The notes under the pieces are model-generated. The model saw nothing but the letters and a program-made list of their open reading frames with translations, was not told where the DNA came from and made no database searches. A DNA stretch of 64,000 nt, taken from an uncultured Nocardioides sp. GTDB taxonomy: Bacteria > Actinomycetota > Actinomycetes > Propionibacteriales > Nocardioidaceae. Location of the stretch: positions 930,001-994,000 of the forward strand of contig NZ_CANKZF010000001.1 in assembly GCF_947488515.1 (NCBI RefSeq), in the 5' to 3' direction. Position numbers and translations under genes: made by a program. This document shows positions 1 to 8,045 of this stretch, piece by piece. How positions within the stretch are numbered: position 1 is the first letter of the stretch; each line of letters opens with the position of its first letter.

Positions 1-71
1 CGCTCGAGGGTGCGCATGAGGGGGACGGCGATGTCCTCTTCGTCCTCAACCACCAGCACGTCGTGAGCCAT
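1..71 (-). CDS. Response regulator, N-terminal fragment
   Basis: The first 23 residues of a two-component response regulator; the rest lies outside the window. The protein begins MAHDVLVVEDEEDIAVPL, which is the beta1 strand plus the acidic pocket (E-D-E-E-D) of a CheY-like receiver domain. The phospho-acceptor aspartate, the effector domain and any partner kinase are not visible, so the regulated function is unknown. It is transcribed leftwards, in the same direction as the polymerase gene that ends 81 bases upstream. The assignment rests on the receiver-domain start only. Confidence 0.75.
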   Translation of the reverse strand, partial: MAHDVLVVEDEEDIAVPLMRTLE

Positions 72-152
72 GGCGAGAGCATAGATGCACCTCCCGGCCC
101 TCATGGGGCGAATCCACGGGACACCTGCGGGGCAACACCCGGACCGACGGTG

Positions 153-1055
153 TCAGGCCTCGAAGACGTCCCCCAGCCGGGCCACCCGCTCCAGCACCTG
201 GTCCATGGTGAGCTGCTCGAGCGCCAGGTCGTCCTCGGCGCCCTCCTCGACCTCGTCCCACGTCAGCGGCGCGGCGGCGGTCGGACGCTCGCGCCCGCGG
301 AGGGAGTACGGCGAGATCGTGGTCTTGGACCCGGAGTTCTGCGACCAGTCGAGGAACACCTTGCCGGGCCGCTTGGCCTTCGTCATCACGCTCGTGACCA
401 GGTCGGGGTGCTCCTTCATGAGCTCCTCGGCGACCTCCTTCGCGAGCGCGGTCGTGCCGTCGCTGTCCAGGCTGCCGCGCCCGTCCGGCAGCGGGGCGTA
501 CAGGTGCAGGCCCTTGCTCCCACTGAGCACCGGGGTGCAGCTGAGGTCGCGCTCGGCCAGCGCGTCGCGCACCATCAGCGCGACCTGGGCACACTCGTGG
601 AGCCCTGCCGGCTCGCCGGGGTCGAGGTCGATGACGAGGCGGTTGGGGTGGCGCGGCCGGCCCTTGGCGTCGACGGTCCACTGGTGCACGTGCAGCTCGA
701 GCGAGGCGAGGTTGGCCAGCCAGGTCAGGGTGGCGAGGTCGTCGCAGATCGGGAAGCGGATCGTGCCGTCCCCCTTGCCCGAGCGCGAGCCCGTGGTCGA
801 CACCTCGTGCGTACGCACCCACGACGGCGTGCCGGCCGGCGCGTTCTTCTCGAAGAAGCTCCCCTTCTCCACCCCGTGCGGCCAGCGGATCCGGGTGACC
901 GCGCGGTCCTTCAGGTGCGGGAGGAGCGCCGGCGAGACCTGCGCGTAGTAGTTGAGCACCTCGCCCTTGGTCGTGCCGGTGCGCGGGTAGAGCACCTTGT
1001 CGAGGTTGCTGATGGTCAGGGTGCGGCCGTCGACGTCGACCTGCAGCTCGCTCAT
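153..1055 (-). CDS. ligD: NHEJ DNA polymerase domain (LigD PolDom-type primase-polymerase)
   Basis: A 300-residue stand-alone LigD polymerase domain of the archaeo-eukaryotic primase superfamily, which fills gaps at double-strand breaks during Ku-dependent end joining. Visible family features are ISNLDKVLYP near residue 15, VIDLDPGE around residue 170 (the two metal-binding aspartates), SGSKGLHLYAPL around residue 205 and PYSLRGRERPTAAAPLTWDE near the C-terminus. No phosphoesterase or ligase domain is attached; the ligase is a separate gene two positions upstream. I chose the ATG at 1055 (MSELQVDV), which overlaps the stop of the upstream L,D-transpeptidase gene as ATGA, so translation is probably coupled. 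In-frame extensions further upstream run through the neighbouring gene and are not credible. Confidence 0.9.
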   Translation of the reverse strand: MSELQVDVDGRTLTISNLDKVLYPRTGTTKGEVLNYYAQVSPALLPHLKDRAVTRIRWPHGVEKGSFFEKNAPAGTPSWVRTHEVSTTGSRSGKGDGTIRFPICDDLATLTWLANLASLELHVHQWTVDAKGRPRHPNRLVIDLDPGEPAGLHECAQVALMVRDALAERDLSCTPVLSGSKGLHLYAPLPDGRGSLDSDGTTALAKEVAEELMKEHPDLVTSVMTKAKRPGKVFLDWSQNSGSKTTISPYSLRGRERPTAAAPLTWDEVEEGAEDDLALEQLTMDQVLERVARLGDVFEA

Positions 1056-1765
1056 CGGCCGACCCCGATCACCGGCACGCGGGCGGGGTCGAGGAGCCGC
1101 ACCAGCGAGCGGATGAACCGCCGCGGAGCGCTGACGCAGCCGGCGGTCGCGCCGCGCCCGTTGACGTGGAGGAAGATCCCCGAGCCGCGGTGGCGCACCT
1201 GCTCGACGTTGAAGTCGGTGACGATCGACCACTCGTACTGCCGGGGGTAGTCGGTCAGCCGCTCCGAGGAGTCGGGGTCGGACTTCGGCAGCCACCAGCG
1301 GAAGCCGCCGTCGCGCTGGTTGCGCAGCTGGTTGTAGAAGTCGGAGGCGTTGTCCTGCACCCAGTGGTCCCCCTTGCGGATCCGGTGGTGCGGCAGCGAC
1401 GCGCGCGGGTCGGCGGCGTGGGTGCCGAAGGTGGAGATCAGTCCGTAGGTGCCCAGCGGCGTCGTCCCCGATCCCTGCCGTCGTCGGTCGCCGTCGACCA
1501 GGCCGCCGTATCCGGTGCGACCGTCGGACGTGGTCAGCTGCCGCTCCCACCCGTCGGCGGTCAGCCGCCACAGCGAGACACGGGCGCGCACGCCACGGGT
1601 GTGGTCGACGGTGACGACCTGCGCGGTGCCGGCGCGGAGCTCGACGCGTACGCCGTCGAGGCGGACGACGTCGGCCTGCCGGGCCTCCGCTCCTGCGCCG
1701 GTCGGCGCGAGGAGGCCAGTGGCCGCGAGCATCGCCGCCACCGCCGCCATCAAGAGCCGCCTCAT
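1052..1765 (-). CDS. Secreted L,D-transpeptidase (YkuD-like) family protein
   Basis: A 237-residue exported protein. An N-terminal signal peptide (MRRLLMAAVAAMLAATGLLA, then a cleavage-like AGA) precedes a catalytic domain ending in GIFLHVNGRGATAGCVS. This is the His...Gly...Gly-Cys-Val-Ser signature of L,D-transpeptidases, with the cysteine as nucleophile. The family crosslinks or modifies peptidoglycan outside the membrane. The sequence resembles the YkuD-type proteins often annotated as L,D-transpeptidase catalytic domain proteins rather than the Ig-domain LdtMt type. It sits between two DNA-repair genes with 4-bp overlaps on both sides (ATGA at 1762-1765 and 1052-1055), so it appears to be part of the same transcript, although no functional link to end joining is known to me. 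Confidence 0.85.
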   Translation of the reverse strand: MRRLLMAAVAAMLAATGLLAPTGAGAEARQADVVRLDGVRVELRAGTAQVVTVDHTRGVRARVSLWRLTADGWERQLTTSDGRTGYGGLVDGDRRRQGSGTTPLGTYGLISTFGTHAADPRASLPHHRIRKGDHWVQDNASDFYNQLRNQRDGGFRWWLPKSDPDSSERLTDYPRQYEWSIVTDFNVEQVRHRGSGIFLHVNGRGATAGCVSAPRRFIRSLVRLLDPARVPVIGVGR

Positions 1766-2685
1766 GTCAGGTCCTCGGGCGAGAGGTCGTCGCGGACGCC
1801 CTGGAACGACGGCTGCCGCAGGCGCTCGTAGCCGAGGCCGTGGGTGTCGATGTCGACCACGACCCGCGGCTCGACCCAGAACGTGCCGGTGGCGTCGATG
1901 CGGGGCACCTCGTCGGCGAACGGCGACGCCCCGGCCGCCAGCGGTGCCATCAGGGCGCCGAGCCGGGTGCTGGTCGCTCCGGCGATGCCGCTGCCGACCC
2001 GGCCGCGGTAGAGCAGTCCGTCGGGGGTCTGCTCGCCGACGAGCAGCGACGCCAGCCGGTCCGTCGTACCCGTCTGCGGGCGCCAGCCGCCGACGACGAA
2101 CGACCCGCGGTGGCGGTGGGCGAGCTTGCGCCAGTCCTCGCTGCGGGCGTCGAAGCGGTAGCGCGAGCCGCGACGCTTGCTCACCACGCCCTCGAGCCCC
2201 TGCTGCAGGGTGGCGTCGAACAGCATGTCGCCGTCGTCGTACGCCGCCGGGACCTGCCACTTCGAGTCGCCGAGCGGAAGCCCCTCGAGCAGCGCGCGCC
2301 GCTCCTCCAGCGGGCGGGCGGTGAGGTCCTCGCCGTCGAGGCGGAGCAGGTCGAAGACCATGAGGGTGGCGGGCACGGACGTGACCAGGCGCGCGACCTC
2401 GCGGGCGTTGCGGACGTGCATGCGGTGCTGCAGCACCCGGAAGTCGGGGACCCCGCGCTCGTTGAGGGCGATCACCTCGCCGTCGACCATCAGGTCGCGG
2501 TCGCCGAGCGGCGGCGCGGCGAGGTCGGGCCAGGCAGGGGTGACGTCGTTGTCGTTGCGGCTGGTCATGCGTACGACGCCGTCGCGGGCGTCGACGAGCA
2601 CGCGCACGCCGTCCCACTTGACCTCGTGCAGCCACTGCGCGCCGGTCGGGACGCGGTCGGTCTTGCTGGCGAGCATCGGGCGCAC
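1762..2685 (-). CDS. ATP-dependent DNA ligase (LigD/LigC-type ligase domain)
   Basis: A 307-residue ATP-dependent DNA ligase with an adenylation domain followed by an OB-fold. The nucleotidyltransferase motif I is HEVKWDGVRV at about residue 20, with Lys as the AMP-accepting residue; VDGEVIAL (motif III) follows near residue 68, and EGVVSKRRGSRYRFDARSEDWRK (motifs IV-V) near residues 165-190. The length fits the stand-alone ligase half of LigD. It is the first gene of a leftward operon with an L,D-transpeptidase and the LigD polymerase domain, and it diverges from ku across a 74-bp gap. It seals ends brought together by Ku. Start ATG at 2685; upstream in-frame extension would intrude on the short shared promoter region. 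Confidence 0.9.
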   Translation of the reverse strand: MRPMLASKTDRVPTGAQWLHEVKWDGVRVLVDARDGVVRMTSRNDNDVTPAWPDLAAPPLGDRDLMVDGEVIALNERGVPDFRVLQHRMHVRNAREVARLVTSVPATLMVFDLLRLDGEDLTARPLEERRALLEGLPLGDSKWQVPAAYDDGDMLFDATLQQGLEGVVSKRRGSRYRFDARSEDWRKLAHRHRGSFVVGGWRPQTGTTDRLASLLVGEQTPDGLLYRGRVGSGIAGATSTRLGALMAPLAAGASPFADEVPRIDATGTFWVEPRVVVDIDTHGLGYERLRQPSFQGVRDDLSPEDLT

Positions 2686-2759
2686 GCGAGCAGTCTGGCA
2701 TCCCCACGTCCCCCATCTGGAGGGAGACGTGTGTCTGATGTGACGGCTATCGTCATGGC

Positions 2760-3719
2760 ATGCGAGCGATCTGGAAGGGTGCCGTCTCCTTCGGCCTGGT
2801 CAGTGTCCCGGTCAAGCTCTATGCCGCCACCGAGAGCCACGACGTGTCGTTCCGTCAGGTGCACGCCAAGGACGGCGGCCGCATCAAGTACCAGCGCGTC
2901 TGCTCGCTCGACGGCGAGGAGGTGGCCTACGCCGACATCGCGAAGGGCTACGAGACCGAGGACGGCGAGATGGTCATCCTCACCGACGACGACATGTCGC
3001 AGCTGCCCTCGACGTCGTCGCGGGAGATCGCGGTGGAGAAGTTCGTGCCCCGCGAGCAGATCGACCCGCTGCTCTTCGAGAAGTCCTACTACCTCGAGCC
3101 CGAGGGCGCCGGCGCCAAGCCCTACGCGCTCCTGCGCCAGGCACTGAAGGACGCCGACCGGATGGCGGTGGTCACCGTCGCGCTGCGCCAGCGCACCACG
3201 ATCGCCGTGCTGCGCGTCCGCGAGACCGAGGCCGGCGAGGTCATCGTGCTGCAGACGATGATGTGGCCCGACGAGGTGCGCGTGCCCGACTTCAAGGTCG
3301 AGGTCGACGACGCCAAGCCGCAAGAGGTCAAGATGGCCCACATGCTCGTCGAGACGCTGGCCGGCGACTTCGACGCGAGCGAGTTCGAGGACGACTACGC
3401 CGGCGCCGTCGACGCGCTCGTGAAGTCCAAGATCGAGGGCGGCGAGATCAAGCGCACCGAGACCTCCACCAAGACCTCCGGCGAGGTCGTCGACCTGCTC
3501 GCCGCGCTCCAGAAGTCGGTGGCGGCCGCGAAGACCGCGCGGGGCGAGGCCGACGCGGAAGACGACTCCGACGACGAGAAGCCGGAGAAGAAGACCACCG
3601 CCAAGAAGACCTCGGCGAAGAAGGCTCCCGCGAAGAAGACGGCTGCCAAGAAGTCGACGGCCAAGAAGACCGCGACCAAGAAGACCGCTGCGAAGAAGCA
3701 GGCCAAGAAGGCCAGCTGA
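2760..3719 (+). CDS. ku: Non-homologous end-joining protein Ku
   Basis: A 319-residue bacterial Ku protein, a homodimeric ring that binds double-strand DNA ends and recruits LigD-type polymerase and ligase. It begins MRAIWKGAVSFGLVSVPVKL, the diagnostic Ku start, and the core runs to about residue 262. From about 262 to the end there is an acidic stretch (EADAEDDSDDEKPE) followed by a lysine/alanine-rich tail with at least eight KKT/KKA-like repeats. Such basic tails in bacterial Ku bind DNA and help bridge ends. The tail is longer and more repetitive than in short Ku proteins. It is divergent from the ligase-transpeptidase-polymerase operon, which gives the locus a complete minimal NHEJ set. 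Confidence 0.96.
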   Translation: MRAIWKGAVSFGLVSVPVKLYAATESHDVSFRQVHAKDGGRIKYQRVCSLDGEEVAYADIAKGYETEDGEMVILTDDDMSQLPSTSSREIAVEKFVPREQIDPLLFEKSYYLEPEGAGAKPYALLRQALKDADRMAVVTVALRQRTTIAVLRVRETEAGEVIVLQTMMWPDEVRVPDFKVEVDDAKPQEVKMAHMLVETLAGDFDASEFEDDYAGAVDALVKSKIEGGEIKRTETSTKTSGEVVDLLAALQKSVAAAKTARGEADAEDDSDDEKPEKKTTAKKTSAKKAPAKKTAAKKSTAKKTATKKTAAKKQAKKAS

Positions 3720-3753
3720 GCCTCGTCCGCCGCTCGGTCGAGCGGTGCGCCAC

Positions 3754-3779
3754 CCACCTTTCCGTCGCGCGGAAGGTGG
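3754..3779. terminator. Hairpin between convergent ku and carboxyltransferase genes
   Basis: CCACCTT (3754-3760) pairs with AAGGTGG (3773-3779), and CCG (3762-3764) pairs with CGG (3770-3772) with one bulged T, giving a 10-bp stem and a 5-nt loop. There is no T-tract on either side. It lies in the 99-bp gap between two genes that end facing each other, so a bidirectional terminator is the simplest reading. Confidence 0.5.
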
Positions 3780-3818
3780 CTGGGGCACCGCCCAGCGGCG
3801 ACCTGGGCGCAGGCCCCG

Positions 3819-5276
3819 TCAGGAGGCGTGGGCGACCGGCGTACGACCCGTGAGCTCGCGCAGCCGGGCGCCGACCTCGGCGGCCACTGCGACCGCGAGG
3901 TCCTTCCGCGACTCGTCGTCGACCTCGGGCACCACGTGCTGGACCACGCCATCGGCGAGCAGGTCCGCGGCCCGCACCCGCTGGCGCGCGGCCATCTCGG
4001 CCGCGTGGGCGGTGTCGCCGTGCACGATCAGGCTCGCGCCCTCCGGCGGGAGCGGGGAGAGCCAGGCGTGCTCGGTCGCGATGACCGTCCGCGCCGGGAG
4101 GAACGCCAGCGCCCCTCCCCCGCAGCCCTGCCCGAGGATCACCGAGACCGTCGGCACCGTCATGGTGGTGAGGGTCGCGATGCAGCGGGCGATCTCGCCG
4201 GCGATGGCGCGCTCCTCGGCCTCGGGTGACAGCTCGGCACCGGGGGTGTCGATGACGCTGACCAGCGGCAGCCCGAGCTCCTGGGCCAGCCGCATCCCGC
4301 GCCGCGCCTCGCGCAGCGCGCCGGGTCCCATGGCGTGCCCGGGCACCTGCCGGGAGCGGTCCTGGCCGATGACCACGCACGGCTGGTCGTCGAGCCGGGT
4401 CAGCGCGACGAGGACGGTCGAGTCGCGCTCGCCCTCGTCGGTGCCGCGCAGCTGCAACGTGCCGGTGGCGCCATGGGCGAGCAGGTCGCGCACGCCCACC
4501 CGGTCCGTACGACGCGTCCGCTCGACGCTGTCCCAGGCGGTGTGGTCGCCGACCGGGCGCGAGGCGCGCAGCGGCAACCGGCCCGAGCCGGGTCCGTCGA
4601 CCAGCACCGCGAGGGCGCTGTCGACCATGGCGGGCAGGTCCTCGGCGGCCACGACCCCGTCGATGACACCGGCGGCGGCGAGGTTCTCCGCGACCTGGAC
4701 GCCCGGTCGGAACGGCCGCCCGTTGAGGCCGGCGTAGACCTTGGGGCCGAGGAAGCCCACCAGCGCGCCGGGCTCCGCGACGGTCACGTGGCCGAGCGAG
4801 CCCCACGAGGCGTACACGCCGCCGGTCGTGGGGTGGCGCAGGTGGACGAGGTAGGGCAGGCCGGCGGCGCGGTGGTCCATCAGCGCGCGGGAGATCTCGA
4901 CCATCCGCACGAAGGCGGGCGTGCCCTCCTGCATGCGGGTGCCGCCCGACGCGGTGCTGGCCAGCAGCGGCAGCCCCTCGGCGGTCGCCCGGCGAACGGC
5001 CGCGGTGATGCGGTCCGCGGCGGCGCGTCCGATGGAGCCGGCGAGGAAGCGGAACTCGTTGACGACGACCGCGACCGGCCGGCCGCGGACCTCGCCCCGT
5101 CCGGTCAGCACCGACTCGTCGGTGCCGGCCTTCGCCGCGGCGGCCTCGAGTGCTGCGCGGTAGTCGGCGTCGGCGTAGGACAGGTCGATGGGCTCGTCCC
5201 ACGAGGCGAAGGTGCCCTCGTCGAGCACCAGGTCGAGCAGCTCGTGCGCCGTCCAGCGCCGGGTCGGGGTGCTCAC
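3819..5276 (-). CDS. Acyl-CoA carboxyltransferase, AccD and AccA halves fused
   Basis: A 485-residue protein with two crotonase-fold carboxyltransferase halves. The N-terminal AccD-like half has ASGGTRMQEG at about residues 107-116 and HPTTGGVYASWGSLGHV around 147-165. The C-terminal AccA-like half has VSVIDTPGAELSPEAEERAI near residue 340 and ILGQGCGGGALAF near 378. There is no N-terminal zinc ribbon and no biotin carboxylase or biotin carrier gene nearby. Biochemically it could be the carboxyltransferase of an acyl-CoA carboxylase, or act in the decarboxylating direction on malonyl-CoA-like substrates as its operon suggests. The GTG start at 5276 follows directly on a repeated intergenic element whose end (GGGGACCCC) would form its ribosome-binding region. 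It is the third gene of a leftward operon with a CoA-transferase and a MatC-like carrier. Confidence 0.85.
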   Translation of the reverse strand: MSTPTRRWTAHELLDLVLDEGTFASWDEPIDLSYADADYRAALEAAAAKAGTDESVLTGRGEVRGRPVAVVVNEFRFLAGSIGRAAADRITAAVRRATAEGLPLLASTASGGTRMQEGTPAFVRMVEISRALMDHRAAGLPYLVHLRHPTTGGVYASWGSLGHVTVAEPGALVGFLGPKVYAGLNGRPFRPGVQVAENLAAAGVIDGVVAAEDLPAMVDSALAVLVDGPGSGRLPLRASRPVGDHTAWDSVERTRRTDRVGVRDLLAHGATGTLQLRGTDEGERDSTVLVALTRLDDQPCVVIGQDRSRQVPGHAMGPGALREARRGMRLAQELGLPLVSVIDTPGAELSPEAEERAIAGEIARCIATLTTMTVPTVSVILGQGCGGGALAFLPARTVIATEHAWLSPLPPEGASLIVHGDTAHAAEMAARQRVRAADLLADGVVQHVVPEVDDESRKDLAVAVAAEVGARLRELTGRTPVAHAS

Positions 5277-5332
5277 GGGGTCCCCGCGGCGTTGTCGGGG
5301 GGAGCGCAGCGGAGGAGGAGAACGTCGTGGGG
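5277..5332 (-). repeat. ~55-bp intergenic element, copy A (3' of the CoA-transferase gene)
   Basis: The plus strand reads GGGGTCCCCGCGGCGTT, then a G-rich spacer, GGAGCGCAGC and ACGTCGTGGGG. A second copy at 24632-24686 shares these blocks with small indels. Both copies begin within 2-5 bases of a minus-strand stop codon (here 5338) and have the same orientation relative to that gene. GGGGTCCCC is a perfect 9-nt palindrome. This copy lies inside an operon and abuts the next start codon. Function is unknown; it could be a processing/stability signal, an attenuator or a mobile palindromic unit. Confidence 0.75.
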
Positions 5333-5337
5333 TGTAT

Positions 5338-6537
5338 TCACGACCCGCCCCCGCCGACCCAGGCGCGGATCTCGTCGGCGTGCTGGTCGAGCAGCGGCGG
5401 CGCGACGTGGTCGCGGCGGGTCACCTCGGTGCCCTCGGCGTCGAAGAACCGCAGGGGCGGGCCGGGGAGCGTGAGGCCGCCGAGCGTCGGGTGCTCGACG
5501 TCGACCAGCAGTCCCTGGCTGGCGACCTGGTCCCACTCGTAGACCTCGTCGAGGGAGCGCACCTTGCCCGCCGGCACGCCCACCTCGGCGAGCCGGGCCA
5601 GCAGCGGCTCGGCGTCCCAGTCGGCGAACGCCTGCTCGACGACCTCGATGACCTGCTCGCGGCGGCCGACCCGCTCGCCGTTGGTGGCCATGCCCTCGGC
5701 GTCCGGGTCGAGCCCGAAGCCTGCGCAGAACTTCTTCCACAGGCCCTCGCTGCCGAGGGCGATCTGGACGGCGCCGTCGCGGCAGTGGAAGAGCCCGTAG
5801 GGAGCGATCGAGGGGTGGTGGTTGCCCTGGGCGCGCCCGACCTCGCCGGCCACGGTCCACCGGGTGCCCTGGAAGGCGTGCACGCCGACGACCGACGCCA
5901 GCAGCGACGTACGCACGACCGTGCCCGTTCCGGTGCGCTCCCGCTCGTGGAGCGCGGCGAGCACGCCGTAGGCGCCGTACATGCCGGACAGCAGGTCCGC
6001 GATGGGTACGCCGACCCGCTGCGGGTCGTCGGGGCCGGATCCCGTCAGCGACATCAGGCCGGCCTCGCCCTGCGCGATCTGGTCGTAGCCGGCGCGGCCG
6101 CCCTCGGGCCCGTCGTGGCCGAACCCGGTGATCGAGAGGACGACGAGGCGCGGGTTGCGGCGCATCAGCTCCTCGATGCCGAGGCCGAGCCGCTCGAGGA
6201 CGCCGGTGCGGAAGTTCTCGACGAGCACGTCGGCGCGCTCGACCAGACCGACCAGCACCTCCTTGTCGGTCTCGTCCTTGAGATCGAGGGCGATCGACTC
6301 CTTGTTGCGGTTGGTGCACAGGAAGTACGTCGACTGCCGGGCGTCGGGCTCGCCGACGAACGGCGGGCCCCAGCCGCGGGTGTCGTCGCCGCTGCCCGGC
6401 GCCTCCACCTTGATCACGCGGGCGCCGAGGTCACCCAGCATCTGGGTGGCGTGCGGGCCCGCGAGCGCGCGGGTCAGGTCGACGACGAGGAGGTCGGCGA
6501 GGGGCCCGGTGGCGGACCCGGTCGTGGATTCGGTCAT
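5338..6537 (-). CDS. CaiB/BaiF family (class III) CoA-transferase
   Basis: A 399-residue class III CoA-transferase, which moves CoA between carboxylic acids through an aspartyl-CoA thioester. Family landmarks are LLVVDLTRALAGPHATQMLGDLGA near residue 15, VIKVEAPGSGDDTRGWGPPF around 40-60, and FLCTNRNKESIALDLK around 75. VENFRTGVLERLGLG near 110 follows, then PIADLLSGMYGAYGVLAAL around 180 with the aspartate at the expected catalytic position. It lies directly downstream of the MatC-like carrier (8 bp after its stop), so it probably activates the imported dicarboxylate. I chose ATG 6537 (MTESTT); an ATG at 6552 (MVTSD) overlaps the upstream stop and is an alternative. Confidence 0.9.
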   Translation of the reverse strand: MTESTTGSATGPLADLLVVDLTRALAGPHATQMLGDLGARVIKVEAPGSGDDTRGWGPPFVGEPDARQSTYFLCTNRNKESIALDLKDETDKEVLVGLVERADVLVENFRTGVLERLGLGIEELMRRNPRLVVLSITGFGHDGPEGGRAGYDQIAQGEAGLMSLTGSGPDDPQRVGVPIADLLSGMYGAYGVLAALHERERTGTGTVVRTSLLASVVGVHAFQGTRWTVAGEVGRAQGNHHPSIAPYGLFHCRDGAVQIALGSEGLWKKFCAGFGLDPDAEGMATNGERVGRREQVIEVVEQAFADWDAEPLLARLAEVGVPAGKVRSLDEVYEWDQVASQGLLVDVEHPTLGGLTLPGPPLRFFDAEGTEVTRRDHVAPPLLDQHADEIRAWVGGGGS

Positions 6538-6545
6538 GTCGCTGG

Positions 6546-7925
6546 TCACCATCCCGGGAGGACGAGGGCGGCCCACACCAGCAACGGACCGACGAGGGTC
6601 ACGATCGTGGCGTAGGTGAGGATCTGCTTGTAGTAGGTGGTCTCGTCGATCGTGTCGGGCCTGTTGGCCAGCATCAGCGCACCGTTGGTGGAGAACGGGC
6701 TCACGTCGACGATGGTCGAGCTCACCGCGAGGGCCGCGACGAAGAAGCCGGCCGACAGGCCGCCCTCGGCCACGAGGGGGATCGCGATCGGGATGATCAC
6801 CGGCAGCAGCGCGGTCGACGAGGCGAACGCCGAGACGATGCCGCCGACGTAGCAGAGGATCAGCGCGCCGATGGCGACCGCGCCCAGTCCGGCGGCCCAC
6901 TTGCCGACGAACTCCGGGGATCCGGCGGTGGTGAGGATGGTCGCGTACGTGCTGACGCCGGCGACGAGGAGCACGGTCGGCCAGGCGATCTGCTTGACGG
7001 TGTCCTTGTAGGCCTTCGGCGTCAGGATCGAGAGCACGACCGCGGCCGTGATCGCGGCGAAGCCGATGTTCTTGTCGAAGGCGAGCGCGACGACTGCCAC
7101 GGCGAGGAAGGCGAGCAGGGTGAGGACGTGCTCGAGGGTCGTGCCGGCGTCGTCGGGGTTCGGGGTGCCGGTCGTGGGCGCGGCGCCGGTGGCCGAGCGG
7201 GCGTCCGAGCGGTCGGGGTGCACGCGCGGCGCACTCCCTCCGGCACCGACCGCGGCACCCTGTGCGGCACCCTTCGCGGCGCCGACCTCGACGAGCTCAC
7301 CGTCGTCGTCCATGCGCATCTTCATCAGCTGGCGGCCGCCGAGGACGACGAACAGGATCGCGGCCATCACGGTGTTGACCACCAGGCTGGAGAAGAAGAT
7401 CGTCAGCGGCGTGGTGCCGAGACCGGCGTCCTCCATCACCGAGTTGGTGATCGTGCCGTAGATCGAGATGGGCGAGAAGCCGCCGGCCTGCGCGCCGTGC
7501 ACGACGAACATGCCCATCATCAGCGGGCTGATGCGGTAGCGGCCGGCGAAGCCGAGGGCAATGGGGCCGATGATCGCGCAGGCGGCCGGGCTGGCCGCGC
7601 CGATCGCCGTGATCACGGCCGTGACCGCGAACATCACCCAGGGGATGAGGGCGACGCGTCCGCCGACCGAGGCCACGGCGGTGCGGACGATGAGGTCCAC
7701 CGTGCCGTTCTGCCTGGCGATGGCGAACAGGTACGTGACACCGATCAGGGTCAGGACCAGGTCGGCGCTGATGCCGGCGAGGATCTCCTTCTCATCGAGC
7801 CCCAGGGAGTACATCCCGACGAGCCACGCGGCCACGTAGGCCAGCGCACCCATGTTGATCGGCAGCACGGTGCCGACCACGAACAGCGCGACGAGCGCGA
7901 TGATCGCAATCCATTCCGGACCCAT
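6546..7925 (-). CDS. MatC-type dicarboxylate carrier (SLC13/IT superfamily permease)
   Basis: A 459-residue inner-membrane permease of the MatC_N family, named for the malonate carrier of rhizobia. The N-terminal half has several membrane helices with GAASPAACAIIGPIALGF and HGAQAGGFSPISIYGTI. A charged, Gly/Ala-rich cytoplasmic loop of roughly 55 residues (about 205-260) separates it from the C-terminal helices. The ATG at 7925 (MGPEWIAII) is preceded by GGAAGGTGA at good spacing. An ATG at 7985 would add 20 polar residues in front of the first helix and is less likely. It is first in an operon with a CoA-transferase and a fused carboxyltransferase and is divergent from a GntR regulator, which suggests substrate-induced uptake of malonate or a related dicarboxylate. 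The substrate itself is inferred. Confidence 0.82.
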   Translation of the reverse strand: MGPEWIAIIALVALFVVGTVLPINMGALAYVAAWLVGMYSLGLDEKEILAGISADLVLTLIGVTYLFAIARQNGTVDLIVRTAVASVGGRVALIPWVMFAVTAVITAIGAASPAACAIIGPIALGFAGRYRISPLMMGMFVVHGAQAGGFSPISIYGTITNSVMEDAGLGTTPLTIFFSSLVVNTVMAAILFVVLGGRQLMKMRMDDDGELVEVGAAKGAAQGAAVGAGGSAPRVHPDRSDARSATGAAPTTGTPNPDDAGTTLEHVLTLLAFLAVAVVALAFDKNIGFAAITAAVVLSILTPKAYKDTVKQIAWPTVLLVAGVSTYATILTTAGSPEFVGKWAAGLGAVAIGALILCYVGGIVSAFASSTALLPVIIPIAIPLVAEGGLSAGFFVAALAVSSTIVDVSPFSTNGALMLANRPDTIDETTYYKQILTYATIVTLVGPLLVWAALVLPGW

Positions 7926-8045
7926 AACGGTCACCTTCCGAGTGAAGGCCGGCACGGCGGGGTCGCGAGGGGTGGCCCTCGTCACAATGCTGGCTCAGTG
8001 GCCTAGCCAATAGGACAATGAGCCGATCGTCAATAGGGTGGTGCC
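7926..8045. promoter_or_regulatory. Divergent control region, MatC operon / GntR gene
   Basis: This 120-bp region separates the leftward carrier operon from the rightward regulator and holds the promoters of both. CAATAGG occurs twice as a direct repeat (8008-8014 and 8031-8037, 23 bases apart), the second just upstream of the GntR start. GntR/FCD regulators usually autoregulate from such divergent regions, so these repeats are operator candidates. No clear -35/-10 pair is evident. Confidence 0.4.

Noticed and set aside
7926..7985. Longer MatC start at ATG 7985.
   Set aside because: It would add 20 polar residues before the first helix, while ATG 7925 has a well-placed GGAAGGTGA.
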